Positions 39,263 to 53,521 are shown, counted from the stretch's first letter. The stretch: 64,000 bases of DNA from Patiria miniata (GCF_015706575.1 NW_024037074.1:16233334-16297333), one strand, 5' to 3'. Translations and numbers: made by a program. The notes: generated by a model not told the origin, from the letters alone.

Positions 39263-41938
39263 CTACGACTTGACCCCTTGACCTTGTGTTGCGGACATCT
39301 GAGCTTGAATCTTCATGTTCATAACCTCTGTCACAACTGCGTCAAGAAAATAAAGGGCATAAGAATTACTGTTGTGGAGTAAGAAAAGGTTTGGCAGCTA
39401 AGGTCTTGGCCCACAATTATAAACTGATTTTGTTCAATCAATTAAAAGATGCCTTTCCGATCACAGTCTAGACAAATTTTAATGTGGATTGATCTTGTGA
39501 AAATAGGAGTTTAATAATCAATTTCTTTCATAATTTTTATAAATACCATCTGTCTTTGTGTTGGTATCACCTCTTTGTGAAAGAGCTTGTGTACACAATT
39601 TAGGAGCTTTTTTGTCTCGCAAATTTTTGGGAGCATGTTCGTGTCTTTTGAAAGGAAGCATTAATTTTCATCAAGACGTTTTCCATTTATCAACTTATCA
39701 AAATAAAACATGAAACAAATAATCTTGTAATCACATAAGTGAATAACTTGATGCAGGCCTACCAGGGTGTATACTCTCTGTTGTGCCAAACCCTTTTTGA
39801 TAAAGACATTTTTACCTTGTCTCATCTTTGATTTCTCTATCAATACCGGCTGAACCCTCTCCATCTGCTTAGTGACAAAGTCAACCTTTCTCTTGAAGTA
39901 CCCTTGGGCTTGGGGTAACGTCTACAAAACAAGTTATCATAGCATTCATATAAATATAATATAAAATATTAAACTACAAGGTTTTCCAATCAAGAAATTC
40001 GCCATGCAGTTCTACAAATACCTAGATAGTTTGATATTATATGACAACATAAAACAAATAACCTGATTTCAATGATTTACAAAAGTATCAAATACAAAGA
40101 CAATGAATGTCAATACAGTTAATAAAACATCTTCACAATTTAATTATTTTTGAAAATGTGGATAAAAAGAAAACGCATTTCGAGAAAAAAATTAACACAT
40201 TTGAAATAACAATCTTGGAATATCCAAAATAGACACCAAAATGAGTTAGACACTACCAGGTCACAGTGGGCAGTTCATAATCTTGGCAATGCAACTCAGC
40301 AATACAGTAGCAATTTGTGCAATGACTATAACATATGAAGTTGAAAATATGAAAATCTTGGGGTGCACAGACATGATCTTCACTGTCAGTTCTTACCTTC
40401 TCTATGTAGAAACCTGTGCCTATATCTATAAGAACGTTATTGATGTCTTTCAACTTGCCCGGAACGTATAGCTGAGATTCAAACTCAAGGTTATAATACG
40501 AATGGCAGCAATTTACAAATGGGGTTGTTTTGCACATGTGGTACTCCCATATCCACGGACTACACCTAACTGCAGAGTATCTGCTCAAAGTAGAATACCT
40601 AAGACAGTCCCAAGACAAACATTTGGGACTCTAAATACTGTGTATGAGAGTCCCAAAAAGTAAGATGGTGAAAACATGCAACACAAGAAAAAAAACTAGC
40701 ACATGAAACAACCAGTCCAACACCCCTTTAGTACTGCATCGATCAACTGTGTCAAAGAAATATCTGGTAGGCCTACCTAGTCTCTATTTCTACACATTCT
40801 CTCCATAGTCTTCAGGTACTGCCACCGGACTACTCAAGGGTAACAAAGTTTGTACCAGTCTAGTCTTAGGCTATAAATTTAACCCTTATCCCCTAAGGGC
40901 TCTTTGGGGGTCAAGTACCAAACACCACACTTGTGCACACTTGTATGGAAAGAAATGCATACTACAGGTTACTACTCAGTAGTATTTTGTAGCTTTTAAG
41001 CCTTTAGGTGAGGTTAGGGTTAAAAATCGATTGAGACCTCAACTTGGGGGGTGAAATACTAGGCCTACTATTTTTCTGCACTCAAGGTCCCAGTCTTATT
41101 AAACCCTAATTACTCCGTTTTTATCAAAATCAAAACCTGGCCTTTTTATTACGATAGTTTATGGTGCTTAACAACCATGTCACCATAACTTTTCACAGAG
41201 CTCAGTAGCCAAACTTTGCATAGGCCTACATGTAGTCTGAAGAAACAGAACATTTAGTTTATATAGTGCTGTGCTGGATTTTTTCAAAGGATACAGAAGA
41301 TGTCAAGGGGACAAGAATTTCTTTTCCTGAAATAATAAATCCAGAAAAAAAATGCGGGTAAATGACTGTACACCTGCAAACTGGGCAAGATAAAAGTGAA
41401 AATGAAGAACACACTTATACTGCAGTCATGGATGTCGAAAAAAAAAGTCAACATGGTCAAGAGACATGTGTATTGTAATTTGTAACAAATTGTAGCAGAA
41501 TTAGCCTACCTTCAGATTCTGGTTTTTTGAACTTATTCAGACTGTCGGTAGATTCAATGAAGCGTCCTTGGGCTATCTTCAGTTGCTGAAGAGATCCCTG
41601 TAACACCTCAACTTCCTACCAGAAAGAATAAGGAGCAGACAAATCGACGCTTAAGTAAAACTTAAAGGCAAATCAAGACAAACGTGACCAACCATGGCAA
41701 TGTCATTCCTGTCCGGAAACTGGACAACATTCCCGGGCACCAATAAATAGCAAAATAAGCTAAATTCTGAACACATTTTCCACTCAAAAGGGTTCCTTAA
41801 TATTGCTCATTCGAATCGGTTTACCTGTTCGATCTCTTCCTTCAGCATATTCAGCTGAGGGAGAGCCAACTGCATCAAATCAATAGCTTGAGGTTCGCCG
41901 CTTCCACCCGCCATCTTGTCAAAGAATTTGAGCTTCAT
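39263..41938 (-). CDS. PFDN5: Prefoldin subunit 5, six exons
   Basis: Alpha-type subunit of the hexameric prefoldin chaperone, which hands unfolded actin and tubulin to the CCT chaperonin in the cytosol. Minus-strand exons: 41938-41825, 41615-41510, 41326-41295, 40471-40397, 39921-39816, 39336-39263; 168 residues (160 if the second in-frame ATG at 41914 is used; human 154). Features: N-terminal helix LALPQLNMLKEEIEQEVEVL, the SLQQLKIAQGRF segment, the hairpin core GKEILVPLTSSLYVPGKLKD then VLIDIGTGFYIEK, and the C-terminal helix RKVDFVTKQMERVQPVLIEK. The 32-bp exon at 41326-41295 supplies exactly KEILVPLTSS with matching phases. The first ATG adds MKLKFFDK; the second, MAGGSGEP, fits the family better as a start. 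Ends VKS then TAG. Confidence 0.96.
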
Positions 41939-43962
41939 AAAATTGAACAGCGCCACCACTCGATGAAAATGAACAAAAAAGAGGCGGGGTTAACTTGCTT
42001 CTGTGGGGTGCGATTTAACTGATGGAATGTGTGCGAATTGACAGAGCCTGAATTTGGAACAAATTATATCACTGGAGAACTGGACCTCTTCCCTCAGTCA
42101 CAAACTAAACCACGACTCTCTAATTCGCCGTACTTCCAATCGGATATCAAGAAAAGATTTATCGTCTTTTATTTTGGGGGGCTGGAATTGAAAGTGGATT
42201 CAATTCTTATTATACAGCATCCCCGCACACAACGATCTTTATCGAGTGCATGATTTTATGAACTTTGTTAGCCGCCTTGCCTTGTTAATGCGCGTAAAAT
42301 TTGCACCGTAACTAAAATTAGAAAAACAAGTTTTTTAATACGATTCCTTTTTAAGTTCTTCAAATTTAATTGTTGAAGGTTCACTCCATCCCCGGGATTC
42401 ACATGACAAGCTCATTGGATTGTAATGAAAATCTTTTTCCTCCCCTTTTTTTCTTTTTGATATGGCTTGAAAAATCATGATTTATTGCAACGACCTCAGT
42501 GTGTGAAGCACAACTTTACTTCGGTATCAGTATTCACGACCCGCCGAACTGAAGTTGACGGCGCAAACAACACGAAATTTAAAACCTTAACGACCAGTTT
42601 TGATCACCTCACGGCCGACTGTTTGTAATATTTCACGCTTTCACACCACCAGCATAAACAAAACTGTGATTTATTCGATCCAGGGTTCCGTCAGTGGCAG
42701 AAAGTCACAGGGAAGGAGTGATTGTACATATATCTGTACTGTCTGTACCGATACAGATATATGTCGACTGGCCTGTATAATTCCCCAATTATGTAAAGTA
42801 CTTATCTGAATATAATTGGAATTATATAAGACAATGGAGGAGAGACTAATATAATACAGAATACTCTTCCTTCATAAGTTTGATCCAAACCATCATAATA
42901 TTTATTTATGTCATACAAAATGACACAACGGGTGCGCATCGATCTTGTAGAAATTACCACTAAGTTGATTTCCAACCATTTTTTGGCAGGCGTATAAAAC
43001 TCATGTCAGTCATACGTCACATTTTCAGAGTGCTCCTCTGCAATTTGCGAAATTTGATATTCCAACTCTCTCGGCGTTGTTTTTCTTGTGAAAATTGTAA
43101 AAGTTTTTAAGTTGTTTTCAAATTCCGGCCTGATAGTATTTTTGGGTACAAACCAGTCAAACGTTTTTCGAAAACCATGCAGAACAATCTGCACAATACC
43201 CAGTATTATTCAGTAACCGCTGAGGAAAATAAAACAGTGGATTTTTTGAGCAAAAACCCAAAATCATCATCACGTGAGTACTGAAAATAAAAAGGCCTAG
43301 GCCTACAGTCAGAAAACACAAGATTGTCAGAAAAGATTGCAACTCAGCTGCCACAACACACAATATATACTGAACTGAAGAAAAAACACGGCAATTATTA
43401 CGAGAAAATCATGTCATGCGTGGTTAAAATTTCTGCAAATTGAATAATTTCCCGCCGCGCCGTGGTTGTAGCGGGGCAATTCCGGAGCAATGACGTCATT
43501 CGTCATACTGACCAAGATAACATTATATTATACCCGGTGGACTAGTAGCCAGTCTATCCGGATTTCTGAAAAAAAGAAACCATAGACTAGTTTCCAGTCC
43601 TCTTCAAACTTGGAACGTGATTATAGGACTGGGGATGAACGAAATTTTTCTTGTGTCAACAAAGCGACATCATGCAGAAAATAAATACATGAAAATGTTC
43701 GTCTCCTCCGAGTCTTAAAACATCAGTGAAGCGGTACGGCGAAGTAGACCAAGGTCATTATAATAATGCCCGTGCGGGGGTGCCCACTCAAAACACACGC
43801 CTGCATTGTTGTGCTCTATTTTTACCCTATATCGACGCTTCCTCGTAACATATAGTTTCATAAACAATCAGCCTTTCAGTGTCGATGATAAATAATCGAA
43901 AACTTTGGCTTGACCGCAGGCCTACGTGCAGTTCTGCACGTACCTAGTTTATAATTAACACA
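41939..43962. other. Space upstream of prefoldin 5, no gene seen
   Basis: Contains the presumed prefoldin 5 promoter just right of 41938. No coding exon recognised on either strand; TAGGCCTA occurs near 43291. Confidence 0.45.
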
Positions 43963-44202
43963 GTGGAGCTTCCCTTAAATCAGGAAACGCCGGGTTGTGA
44001 CGTAGTCAATTTCGCCGGTAAACACAGATGCCGGCCGGCGTACAAAAACTCATCGACACGCGCTTTCGGTCTTCAAACTGAACAGGATCAGCGTTGGCGA
44101 CGAAGCGTTTCTAGAGGCTCCGAAATATTTCGTACTACTGAGAGACTTAGCAGCAAAAACTTGTGCTCGCTTTTTGAGAATTTATTTCCAAGAGAACTTT
44201 AA
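43963..44202 (+). other. Possible noncoding first exon of the NMES1-like gene
   Basis: A relatively CpG-containing stretch ending in a strong donor (TTTAAA|GTAAGTTAAC, exon end 44202). The coding part of the NMES1-like gene begins in an exon with acceptor TTTTCACAG at 50431-50433, just six bases before its ATG, so an upstream noncoding exon must exist, and this is the best donor I noticed. The 80-codon frame through it has no recognised homology. The link is inference; the distance would be 6.2 kb. Confidence 0.25.
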
Positions 44203-47200
44203 AGTAAGTTAACTTCTTCTTTTTTAGTTTATAAAACAACTTTATTTCGTTTTCAGGGTATTTTATCGATGCATCGAAAAACATTTTTTACGATAAACGA
44301 TAAAATTACGCATTTATTTTCATTCTTGTTTTCGCATTCGAGTTTAAAAATTAATCCTCAAAAGATGATGCGTTGCATTTAAGAGCCTTGTGGTCTCCTG
44401 GCCTTCTTAATTTCAGGGGTTTTTTGTGCCCTCGTATATCATTTATCAATTTGAATTGGATAGAAATCAGTTTAATCAGTTTCAGTCAATAGATTGAATC
44501 AGATTGAACTTACTAACATCGAGTTGCAATTTATCCATTGCAGGCCCGCATTTTTGAACTCACTTTTGGGCAGTTGTTTTTAGGAAAAGTGTTTTTTTTT
44601 TCACAAAATGTGATTTTTCGATAGGCCTAAATATACCTGAAAAGCATAGTTAAATAATATTCCACGAATTAAAAGTGGAGCTTCTCAAACTGTGAAAAGT
44701 GCTACATGCAGAAATTATACCCCTTCAAATATAAAATATTATTGCAGAATCCTACTGTCACATAAAAATTCACGCATGGATGGAGCCACTTTAACCCGAT
44801 TTAACGATCGTTATTACGGCCTTTCATGCAGTGTCAATAGTGGGACCTGTCTTGCACACATACTTATGATATCTGATTATAATACTGAATTGCTGTAGTG
44901 GAGCGGAGTCTTCAATAAACATTGCAGAGCATTCGCTACCACCGCCACGGATTGTTATGTACATTTTTGGTAAGAAATAAAACTGGAGCATTCAATTGAA
45001 ATGGAAAATAAAACTTTTATCGGAAAAAAAATGCATACGGACGAATATAACTTACTGCAGTTGCAAAATGCGTTTGCATACTTAGTGTAGAAAATTTTGG
45101 TTATTGAATTATGTGTCAACATGGAAAACAAACATTTTTAATTACGAGTTTGAAGTAAATTTGGGTGTCTTGAAATTAAAGCTAGTCCAAGCACAATGTC
45201 TTTCTTTTTTACTGGGTGCGCAAAATTTAATATGCCCAAAATAGTCTGTATTTTATTGGGTTCGAATTTTGCTTTACAACTTCGGCAATATTATATGAAA
45301 GCTCTGCTAATGCTTTTATTAACACTAAAGGTTACCCAGAAATAATTTGCCCAGTTGTGTATGTCCCTTTAAAACATTTTACTGGAACATTCATTTCCTT
45401 GTAATTCGAATGTTTACGTGAAATTGACACCGAGAGTCAGGATTTTAATGTGTTTTCCATTCTGAAAGGTCATAAAAAAAAGGAAACACTACCGTGGCTG
45501 CAATATGTAATCTGAGATTTTTGTTTCACAGAAGATATATAGGAAAATAGGCCAGTGGATATGGCGGTTCAGGGGAATAATATTAAGGTTATAACAGACT
45601 TTTATTTTAATTAAAAAGAGCATGCTCGTGCCATTTGCTTTTGGGTATATTTTTCACAGTCTGACGTTCAGCTTAAAAGTAGTTATTTTTGTCTCATATA
45701 TTTTGGTGTTCAACAAGAGTATTGCATGCAAAGTCTACATTTGAAGGAAAAAAGTTATTTATTTGTTACCTATTTCCGGGTATGCTGGAATACTGTTTCT
45801 TTTGTAATCCCGTTTATTGTTGCTTGAGTGGAACCTGTTTTTGGAAAATCAGCTTTTTGACCAACGGGCTATAAAAATGTGACGTGTGTATCTTTCAAGA
45901 CAACATCTGAATAAAAAAAAAAACCTCAAGAAAGAACAAAAAACGAAATCACAAAAACATTCTCAAATTGATCACTATGCGTTCAGCGCAATTTTTATTT
46001 TTTACTTCACCGCCGCAGCGCCGTTTAATCCACATACAAGAGCATTCATGATATTTTCTTTGTTAAGATGTAAAGAGCACATCGTGCATCACTTAGCATG
46101 TGTGTGCGTGTGTTTGTGCATGGTTGGTGTCTTTCTGATATGAGCATCTCGACAAGGTCGATGATAAATCAGCTGGCTCGGATATCAAAACAAACGAAAA
46201 ATGTTGGGGAAACAATGTCGATAACTGGTAAGTATTTAGAGGTAAATTGTGATGGCAAAGTACATTGAAACCCAAGACTCCGATGTACTTTTTTTAAATA
46301 GCCGCAACTTGACCGGATGATAATATGATACATTTCTCAAGGATTACGATGAATTCACCAGAGACGTCGGTCTTTCTCAAGAATTGCCCTTTCCACACGG
46401 TGGCATTCTGTCAGATTCCTCGATCATTATCATGAGAACAATTTCTCAATCTCAAGCCTCGCGAATTTATTTTGCGTCGTTAGAAAGCTACGGCTTCATC
46501 ATATAGTAGGCCTGCCTCTTCCAACCATCAGTCGATACCCAATTTGACCCCAAGTATTCTTGACATTCCCTGGATTCTTGATTGGGGCGTTTGTCATGAT
46601 ATGAATGTGACAGTTATTCATTAATGTTGTATGAGCATGGGATTGCATATTGTCATTGCAACTGGATCTCTGGCTGAGTTGTGGGAGGAGGTTAATTGGT
46701 GGGCGGGGGGGGGGGTTAAGCCACTTGAAGAGGAGGGTGCCTACAAGTAGCTGCTGACTCGTGCTGAGGTCGGGGAATACAGTATCAAGCATGAAAACAT
46801 TTGGGTATACATTGTAATTTTGTTTACATGTCGGGTGTTCAAAGGTGTGCAACGTGGCACCTTTTCACTACATTGAACTATATTGACAACATAGGAAATT
46901 TCAAATGAATTATTTCAGGCATGTTGAGATAAGGAAACGCACCTGCATGACCCATTAACTTCAATGACCTGTCCTACTCGCGGCTTGGCCTTTCTCCAGA
47001 TCCAGTTACCCAAACTTGACCGCTGCTGCGCATTTCAAAGATAATTGGCATGCCACGATGTTATTTTGCTGATTGGGTGTTGAATTCATTCTCGCCGCGG
47101 GGCGTTTTCCTTTTATAAGATTGCTATTATTACTGTAAATGATCATAGGGAGATCATGTCGGTCAAATTACCGCCCATTCGGATTGCATATTTGTAGAGT

Positions 47201-50200
47201 GTTGACTTTCTGATGCGACGCACTCATGTTACCGTTCAGCAGCGCCGTTGTATGTGATTAGCACCGTGGCACGTCAGCGATCCGCCTGGATTTTCCCCTA
47301 ACGGCCCCGTTCCCTCAGCGGACGGCGCGCGCTTCGTTAAAGCGGAAGTCCGAAATTGATGTACGTGCAGTCTTTGATCGCTGAAACAGTATATGCATGT
47401 ATCTCCTCTCGGGAGGAACATGCGAAGATCAAGTGAGGGGTTTTCCTAATGGCTTCAGTGCCATGGAATTATGTGCATAGTTTTCCATATTGATTAGGTT
47501 GTGGGTCCTTTTACCGTTGATTCGTTTAAGTGCAAAATGGATAGGCCTAAGTGCTTGTAGGCCTCTCAGCGACACAAAATCGTCCGTTCTAGCAGGGCAC
47601 TTCATTAAACGCGGCAATATTCCACTTTTATTTCAACGTCTCAGAAATTACTGGGAAACAAATGAACTACAATACTTTATGACGCATCTCAGGATTGCTT
47701 GGTCTGTGGGCAGCATGAGGAGTGTATCCCTAAAGAAATTGTAAAAATGCGAATGAATAATAAATTTATATGACTGATGAAACCATGGACACCACCTTGT
47801 TATCCTACGACTGTTCAAATAAATAAAGCTTGCACTTGCTCTTGCCGTAAGCTATAATTATACTCATGGGACATTTACTTGACTAGCTACGGCCAAGTTC
47901 ATTGAGTCATCACTCCGCTAACCACGAACGTAAACAGCCGCGGGTACCTCTCTTTGTCTCGGGTGTAATAACGAGTAAAATGTTTTATCTTCAGCTCTGA
48001 CCAGATTTCGAACTCGTGTAATAATTCTTGGGTATAGGAACCAATAAGTTCCTGTCAGAAGCGAAAGTTATACATCTCCCACGATCTGCACGTATTGCTG
48101 TTTGTGTTTTTATACTGTCAAATAAAAATAACTGGATACGAAAGGGAAAATATAGAGTGGACCACCGCGAACACGATAACAATACGCATGCCCGGTCAAA
48201 ATCAGAAAACATCAATAGTTGTCATGGCAACCGCGTCCCCGCGCACGATCGCCATTGAAAGTCAGTGCACCGGACAAATAGTTTTTCTAATCGGTCAGTT
48301 CTCCCCAATTGCACCTCAACTTTTGTCAGCCGATAGCCTCCGGCATTTCCTTTGTGAAAAGTACGAAAAGGATGAAAATCAAGGTTAAATAATTATCAGG
48401 ACCACCCATTTGGAGCGAAAAATATTTATATGTTGAATCATCAATATTTGTTAGCTGATAATTGCACGTACGCATCGATTTAAAGTCCACTATTTTGCGG
48501 GTGACCGATTTTGTGGGAATTTTTTTAAACCATTTTTTTGGGGGGGGGGGAGGAGGGGGGGGGTTAAATTAGAACCACTTCCGGTAATGTCAAAATGCCT
48601 CATGTCAATTTGAAGAACCTTTTATTAGGGCCTATACATCAACTAGGCCTTGTGGTGAAATAATATCGTAGTTATAGGAATGTGACAAAATGGCGACTAT
48701 TCTTGTAAAGAATAACCCACAGGAAAAATATCAAAGTAAGAACTTCAGTTAAATGCACCTTCAGTGTTTTTAACTAGTCTGCTATTGTAAAGATGTCCGC
48801 AAACATTCAGTATTATGTCTTCGTGACCTGTTTCTCAGTAATCATAAGAGCGAGGCGAGTGGTTATTTTCGAGGGAGAAGCGCAGGTGAAGACGGACACG
48901 CGGGGATCCGAGACAGTGCCTTTTATATTAACCCAGATTTAATAATGGAAGCCTCACACCGTGTCACATTCTCAGTCTAGTTCATCCATCATTCAGATGC
49001 AGTTTCAATTCGGTAATGGACTCGCCGAAGGTCTACAAGAAGAGATCACACTATAGGCCTACGTAGACTCGGACGACACACAAAATTAACACGCAATAAG
49101 ACATAGGCCACAATGTGCCGGGTATATATATAGAACAGAATCGTAAAATCGTACAGGGCAATATATAGGCCACTGTACAAGAACGAGGATGAAAGTATAT
49201 AATTTATGATTATATGAACACAACAGCTTAAATCTTTTACCTGCATGTCTTTCGCATAACATAATAAGTCTCTGTGAATTAAAAAAAATCCTCATCGTTT
49301 TTGAGAAAAACATGGCCCTATGTTGTCTGAAAAAGCATAGGATGTTAGTATTTACTATTTCACAACGGAGTACTCGAACAAGTTAAGTTGCCAAAGCCAA
49401 ACAAATATGGCTTTTGGCCTTTAGCCAGACTGTGTGTGATGACTCGTTATTGTCTACATGAGATCGATAAATAGGTTACCTTATATAGAATAACCTGAAT
49501 TCGTTGTAAAATGAGAAATGAAATTTCATTGTAAACGCGAGAGGAGTGGAATGATGCATGACGTCAACAATCATCATATACTAGTCAAAAGCCAACCTGT
49601 CAGCTCGACCTTTTATTCGTCAGTCACGTAGGCCGTACATTCAAAGCCCACAATATTGAACAGTAACAATACGAATACTGTGACACATTGGCTCCACACA
49701 GTCCAAGTTTTCATATCTATATAATTATTGCAGGTGTTCCCACAATGAGTATATTGCCGGCGGGCTGAATTGCCCGTACGGCCCAACTGTACGGTATTTA
49801 AATTAGAAAGCCCCGGGGTTAGGAGAATCCCGATAAACACACTACATAGCGCGGGGGAACCTCCAAACTGCAATTACGCGAACCGTAGATCAATATTCCA
49901 ATCTCCAATCCCAGGTAACATTCCTGCCGCATCCCGGTTCATCCGCGGTTCAGCTTGATTTTCACCGTTTTTTTAACCATCAAGGATCTGTAGCCTGATT
50001 TGATTTCCCACCGTCTGCCGGGACCGTGCAGCAGTTGCCCCGAGGCACTGTAGGTTTTACTGTACCACCGCTCGATCGTCAACGAGGCGAACGAAGTGAC
50101 ATTGATATGTTTTATTCTGATCCTATGCGTTCAAGAGCACAGATGCGCATTTACGTACGGAAATTATAGACTCACTTGTATGCACTACGATATATGCGAC

Positions 50201-50433
50201 CCATGTTATTTTCTCAATCCACGCTGCGTCAAGAGAACGAGGGATGATTATACGGTCTATACGATTTGATTTGTTTGCTTGAATTAACAACAGAGGATAA
50301 ACTGACCTTGAATTAGATTAGGGGCGGTCAATGTCAACAGATTTGACCAAGGGATGCACAGACAATCTAAGCACTTATAAATATTATGAATAGGCCTACT
50401 CCTTTCTTAAATGAACATTTTCTCTTTTCACAG
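44203..50433. other. AT-rich stretch, probable long intron or intergenic
   Basis: No coding exon, RNA gene or clear transposon recognised. Contains TAGGCCTA octamers near 44621, 47532, 49047 and 50393, and a G-rich run at about 48540-48564. Confidence 0.4.
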
Positions 50434-50439
50434 ATAAAG

Positions 50440-53400
50440 ATGGGTCACGGAGTTGGAGGCAGAGGGATTTTGGCAAGATTGGGAAAAGCTAATTACGAGG
50501 TATTTTAACAAAATCCAAAATAATTTATTTATTTTCACTGAAAATAAATACATTTTCAGTGATTATTTTGTGAAGTCAAGGTATTTCGTACATTCTTACT
50601 TTTTTACAAAACATACCTCAAACTGACATCCATGCTTTGTTGATGTTTGTCTGTATTTTGTTTTGCAAACCAGTGACGAATTATCATAGCGTGTAATTAG
50701 ACCCAAACAAATACAATATCATTGAATATCACTGAATATTTTTATTGGTAAATCGTGCACGATCAAGATGCAGATTTCCTCCGAGGCACTTCCACTGTAT
50801 AACAAATTTCAGAAACATTTGTAAACAAGACTAAGAAATGATCGGCCGAATCATCGCTTCCAAGAATCACGACAAATTCCTCATAATTCTACCGGAATAT
50901 TTTAAAAGAATGTTCAAATTTAAATAAACATGAGTGTCTTGGGCAAAATATCAAATGGATGTTTGTACTTGTGTCTATATACACTCTGCAGAGTGCTATT
51001 TGGAAAAGTCATTAAATTTGGAACATGTCATCAAATGTAGGTTTGAATAGAAAACGAATCAACATTCCGCATGAATGGCCTTGAACATGGCTTCCAGCTG
51101 CGCCGCATTTTATCAGATATTGCCGACGATTATAATGAAATTAAAGAACTTGCATCCAAGCCTGATGCATTTTGACGAATTTGTCAGCCATCTGCAGGTT
51201 TGAGAGACTTCTCACTCAATGTTAAAATTAGAAATTGTGGGCTGATTGCTGCTGGCGCGAAATGTAAGTTGGTTAGGCTGAATGAAACAACTCGTGAGAT
51301 GAACACAGTAATACAGCCTTTACATGTTGACTTTCACAGCTGCTTTTATATCCATTCATAACACAATGTTCCCAAAGTATAAAACAAATACACCTGTCAT
51401 CTCTCCATGCATTTCATTCAAGCCCTTCTATGGATAATCAAATTGGTTTTCATTTTTTTGGGAATTTCTTGCCTTTTATTTCTTCACTAGCTGTCACCGC
51501 TTGTTGTCATCACCGGGACAGTCTTGGTCCTTGCGACAGGCTTCGGCACCTTCAGTATCTTAAAGAAGACCGATGTCGCGTAAGTCTGAAAATTCTATGA
51601 AAAAGTACTGTTAATATTATATCAAACAATAATTGAGAAATTGATTGTGTGTACAATTTTATCAAACTGAAATAATTATCCAGACCCATGTGGACTACTG
51701 GAAAATTAGATTATTGGATCAACTAACCGTTGGATTTCTGGCAAAGCTTTCACCGGTCTCACTAACGAAAATGTGGTCGGTTCAGTAAAGACACAGTTAT
51801 CCTGTCTTTTTCAGTTTTGAAAAACAAAGATATTTATTTAATCATTTCATAGTCGTTCATTTTGTCCTTTCGAAATGACTACGTGTTTTACAGATGTCGT
51901 TTGAAACATTATCAGTAGGGTTTACCATAGCACTAAAATCGTACAGTGTGGGGTGTGCAGTGAATATAAGCATACATATAGCTTTATAGGAGAGAGGATG
52001 ATTTTGAAATTGCATAATATCCGATTTTGGTGCGATTCTTTTCAGGTTGTTCAAGGGGTCGAACCCAAGACCGTGGGAGAGGGTAAACCCAGCCCAGCCA
52101 CAGAAGGTAAAAACCCCTCATCTTCCTTGAAGAGCGACTTTTTTACACCCTTGTCTGGCCTTTCGCCTGTGGATAATTGATTTGCTTATATATTTATGGG
52201 TTACAGACAAAATTCAATCTCCACGTGACTGCCATACTTGCAATACAAATGCATCGCTTAATCCCAAATCTACGATCTCATAATGTCAAATTGACAACCG
52301 CATCGTCTTCAGTCTCTGAACATCCGATTGAAAGGAAAACCTCGACTGTTTAATGCATAGCCTTTAATTCTTTGGTGACAAAATCTCCCACAAAATTTCG
52401 AATTGAGAACTTCCACTGAAACAGTCGTTGCTTTTGCTGGAAATGTGTAAGGGATGGGCAAGATATCTCACCAGTATATCTTGATTTATAACTAGTACCA
52501 TGGAGATCCTTTCTAACCAATAAGCACGGTGAATTTATTTTGACAGTTTGATTGAGTTAGACACTGAGTCCGATATCACCCCGTGGTTATAAATTAAGTG
52601 ATACGCGAACCGTCTTCGTTTCCCATGCTTTTCAAGTCTATTTGAAATTATCATAATAGCTTTCTTGTGTTATTGTATTTCCAGAGGATATGTAAACATT
52701 TTAATCACACAAAATTGCATAAAGCATTAATTCTTGATTTTTTTTGATGAACCTTGTTTTTCGTGCTGAATAGCCGGTCGACTGAATATTGCATTTACCG
52801 GTTTAAAAAAAATCCACCACACAAGGTCTTCATTATGCAGAAGCATTATATATATTCACCTTCATCGTACGTTTGTCCCTATAAATACATGCAAATTTGG
52901 CGCGAACTTTGGCCATAACAACCCTTACACCACCAAAACGCTGCAACCAACCCAAACAACCACGCGTAAATATAGACTACCTGATAACATTTACGCAAAG
53001 TGCTCGACATCACAATGGCGGAGGACCTTTCCACCCTAGCTGACAATGTGCCAATATTTCATGTTAATAATTGACTAAAAGTTCACAAACCAAAGTGACA
53101 TTTTGAACCGCCTCCTTTTGTGTAAACAATCTTTATGATATAATAGGCAGACTCGGACTCGAAAATGTCGAGATTGCAATTTTGCAGGTCCATTTTACAC
53201 ACTTGTGATATATTGCTTGGAGAGTATTTTCATGATACATTTTCCCTTGAATTCCCCATGTGATACATTGTTCCTTCCGTTAAAACTAAGCCAGGAAACA
53301 CATATAGGCCCACAGCCTTCATGATGATTATACAGTCTCCGCTCCAAATAAAAAAAAACTGGATCATGTTCAAATGTCCTGCTGGCAGAGAAGCATCCTG

Positions 53401-53521
53401 TATTTGAATTGTCTTTATCTGTTTTTTTTTCTTTCTATTTCAGCTCCTGACGTTAAATCAGGAATACAAAGTCAACCCAGCGATCGAGAAACTCAAGAAA
53501 GAAATTGGATCCGCCAAGTAG
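50440..53521 (+). CDS. NMES1/COXFA4L3-like (NDUFA4 family) small mitochondrial protein
   Basis: Four short exons (50440-50499, 51491-51579, 52046-52106, 53444-53521) with matching phases encode 95 residues. After a glycine-rich start (MGHGVGGRGILARLGKANYE) comes one membrane helix, SPLVVITGTVLVLATGFGTF, then KKTDVALFKGSNPRPWERVN and PQKLLTLNQEYK, ending KEIGSAK. The KTDV...NPxPWE...PQKL(I/L)T(I/L)NQ pattern matches human NMES1 (C15orf48, COXFA4L3, MOCCI) better than NDUFA4, whose counterpart after NPEPW is different. In vertebrates this family sits in the inner mitochondrial membrane as an alternative cytochrome c oxidase subunit; that role here is inferred. ATG 50440 is the only start that gives the family's length. 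The exons are too short to appear as long open frames, so such a gene is easily missed. Confidence 0.88.
50535..50562. repeat. Perfect 11-bp inverted repeat, 6-base loop
   Basis: TCACTGAAAAT and ATTTTCAGTGA flank a 6-base loop, 36 bases past the first coding exon of the NMES1-like gene. It could form a small stem near the donor site. Confidence 0.8.
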
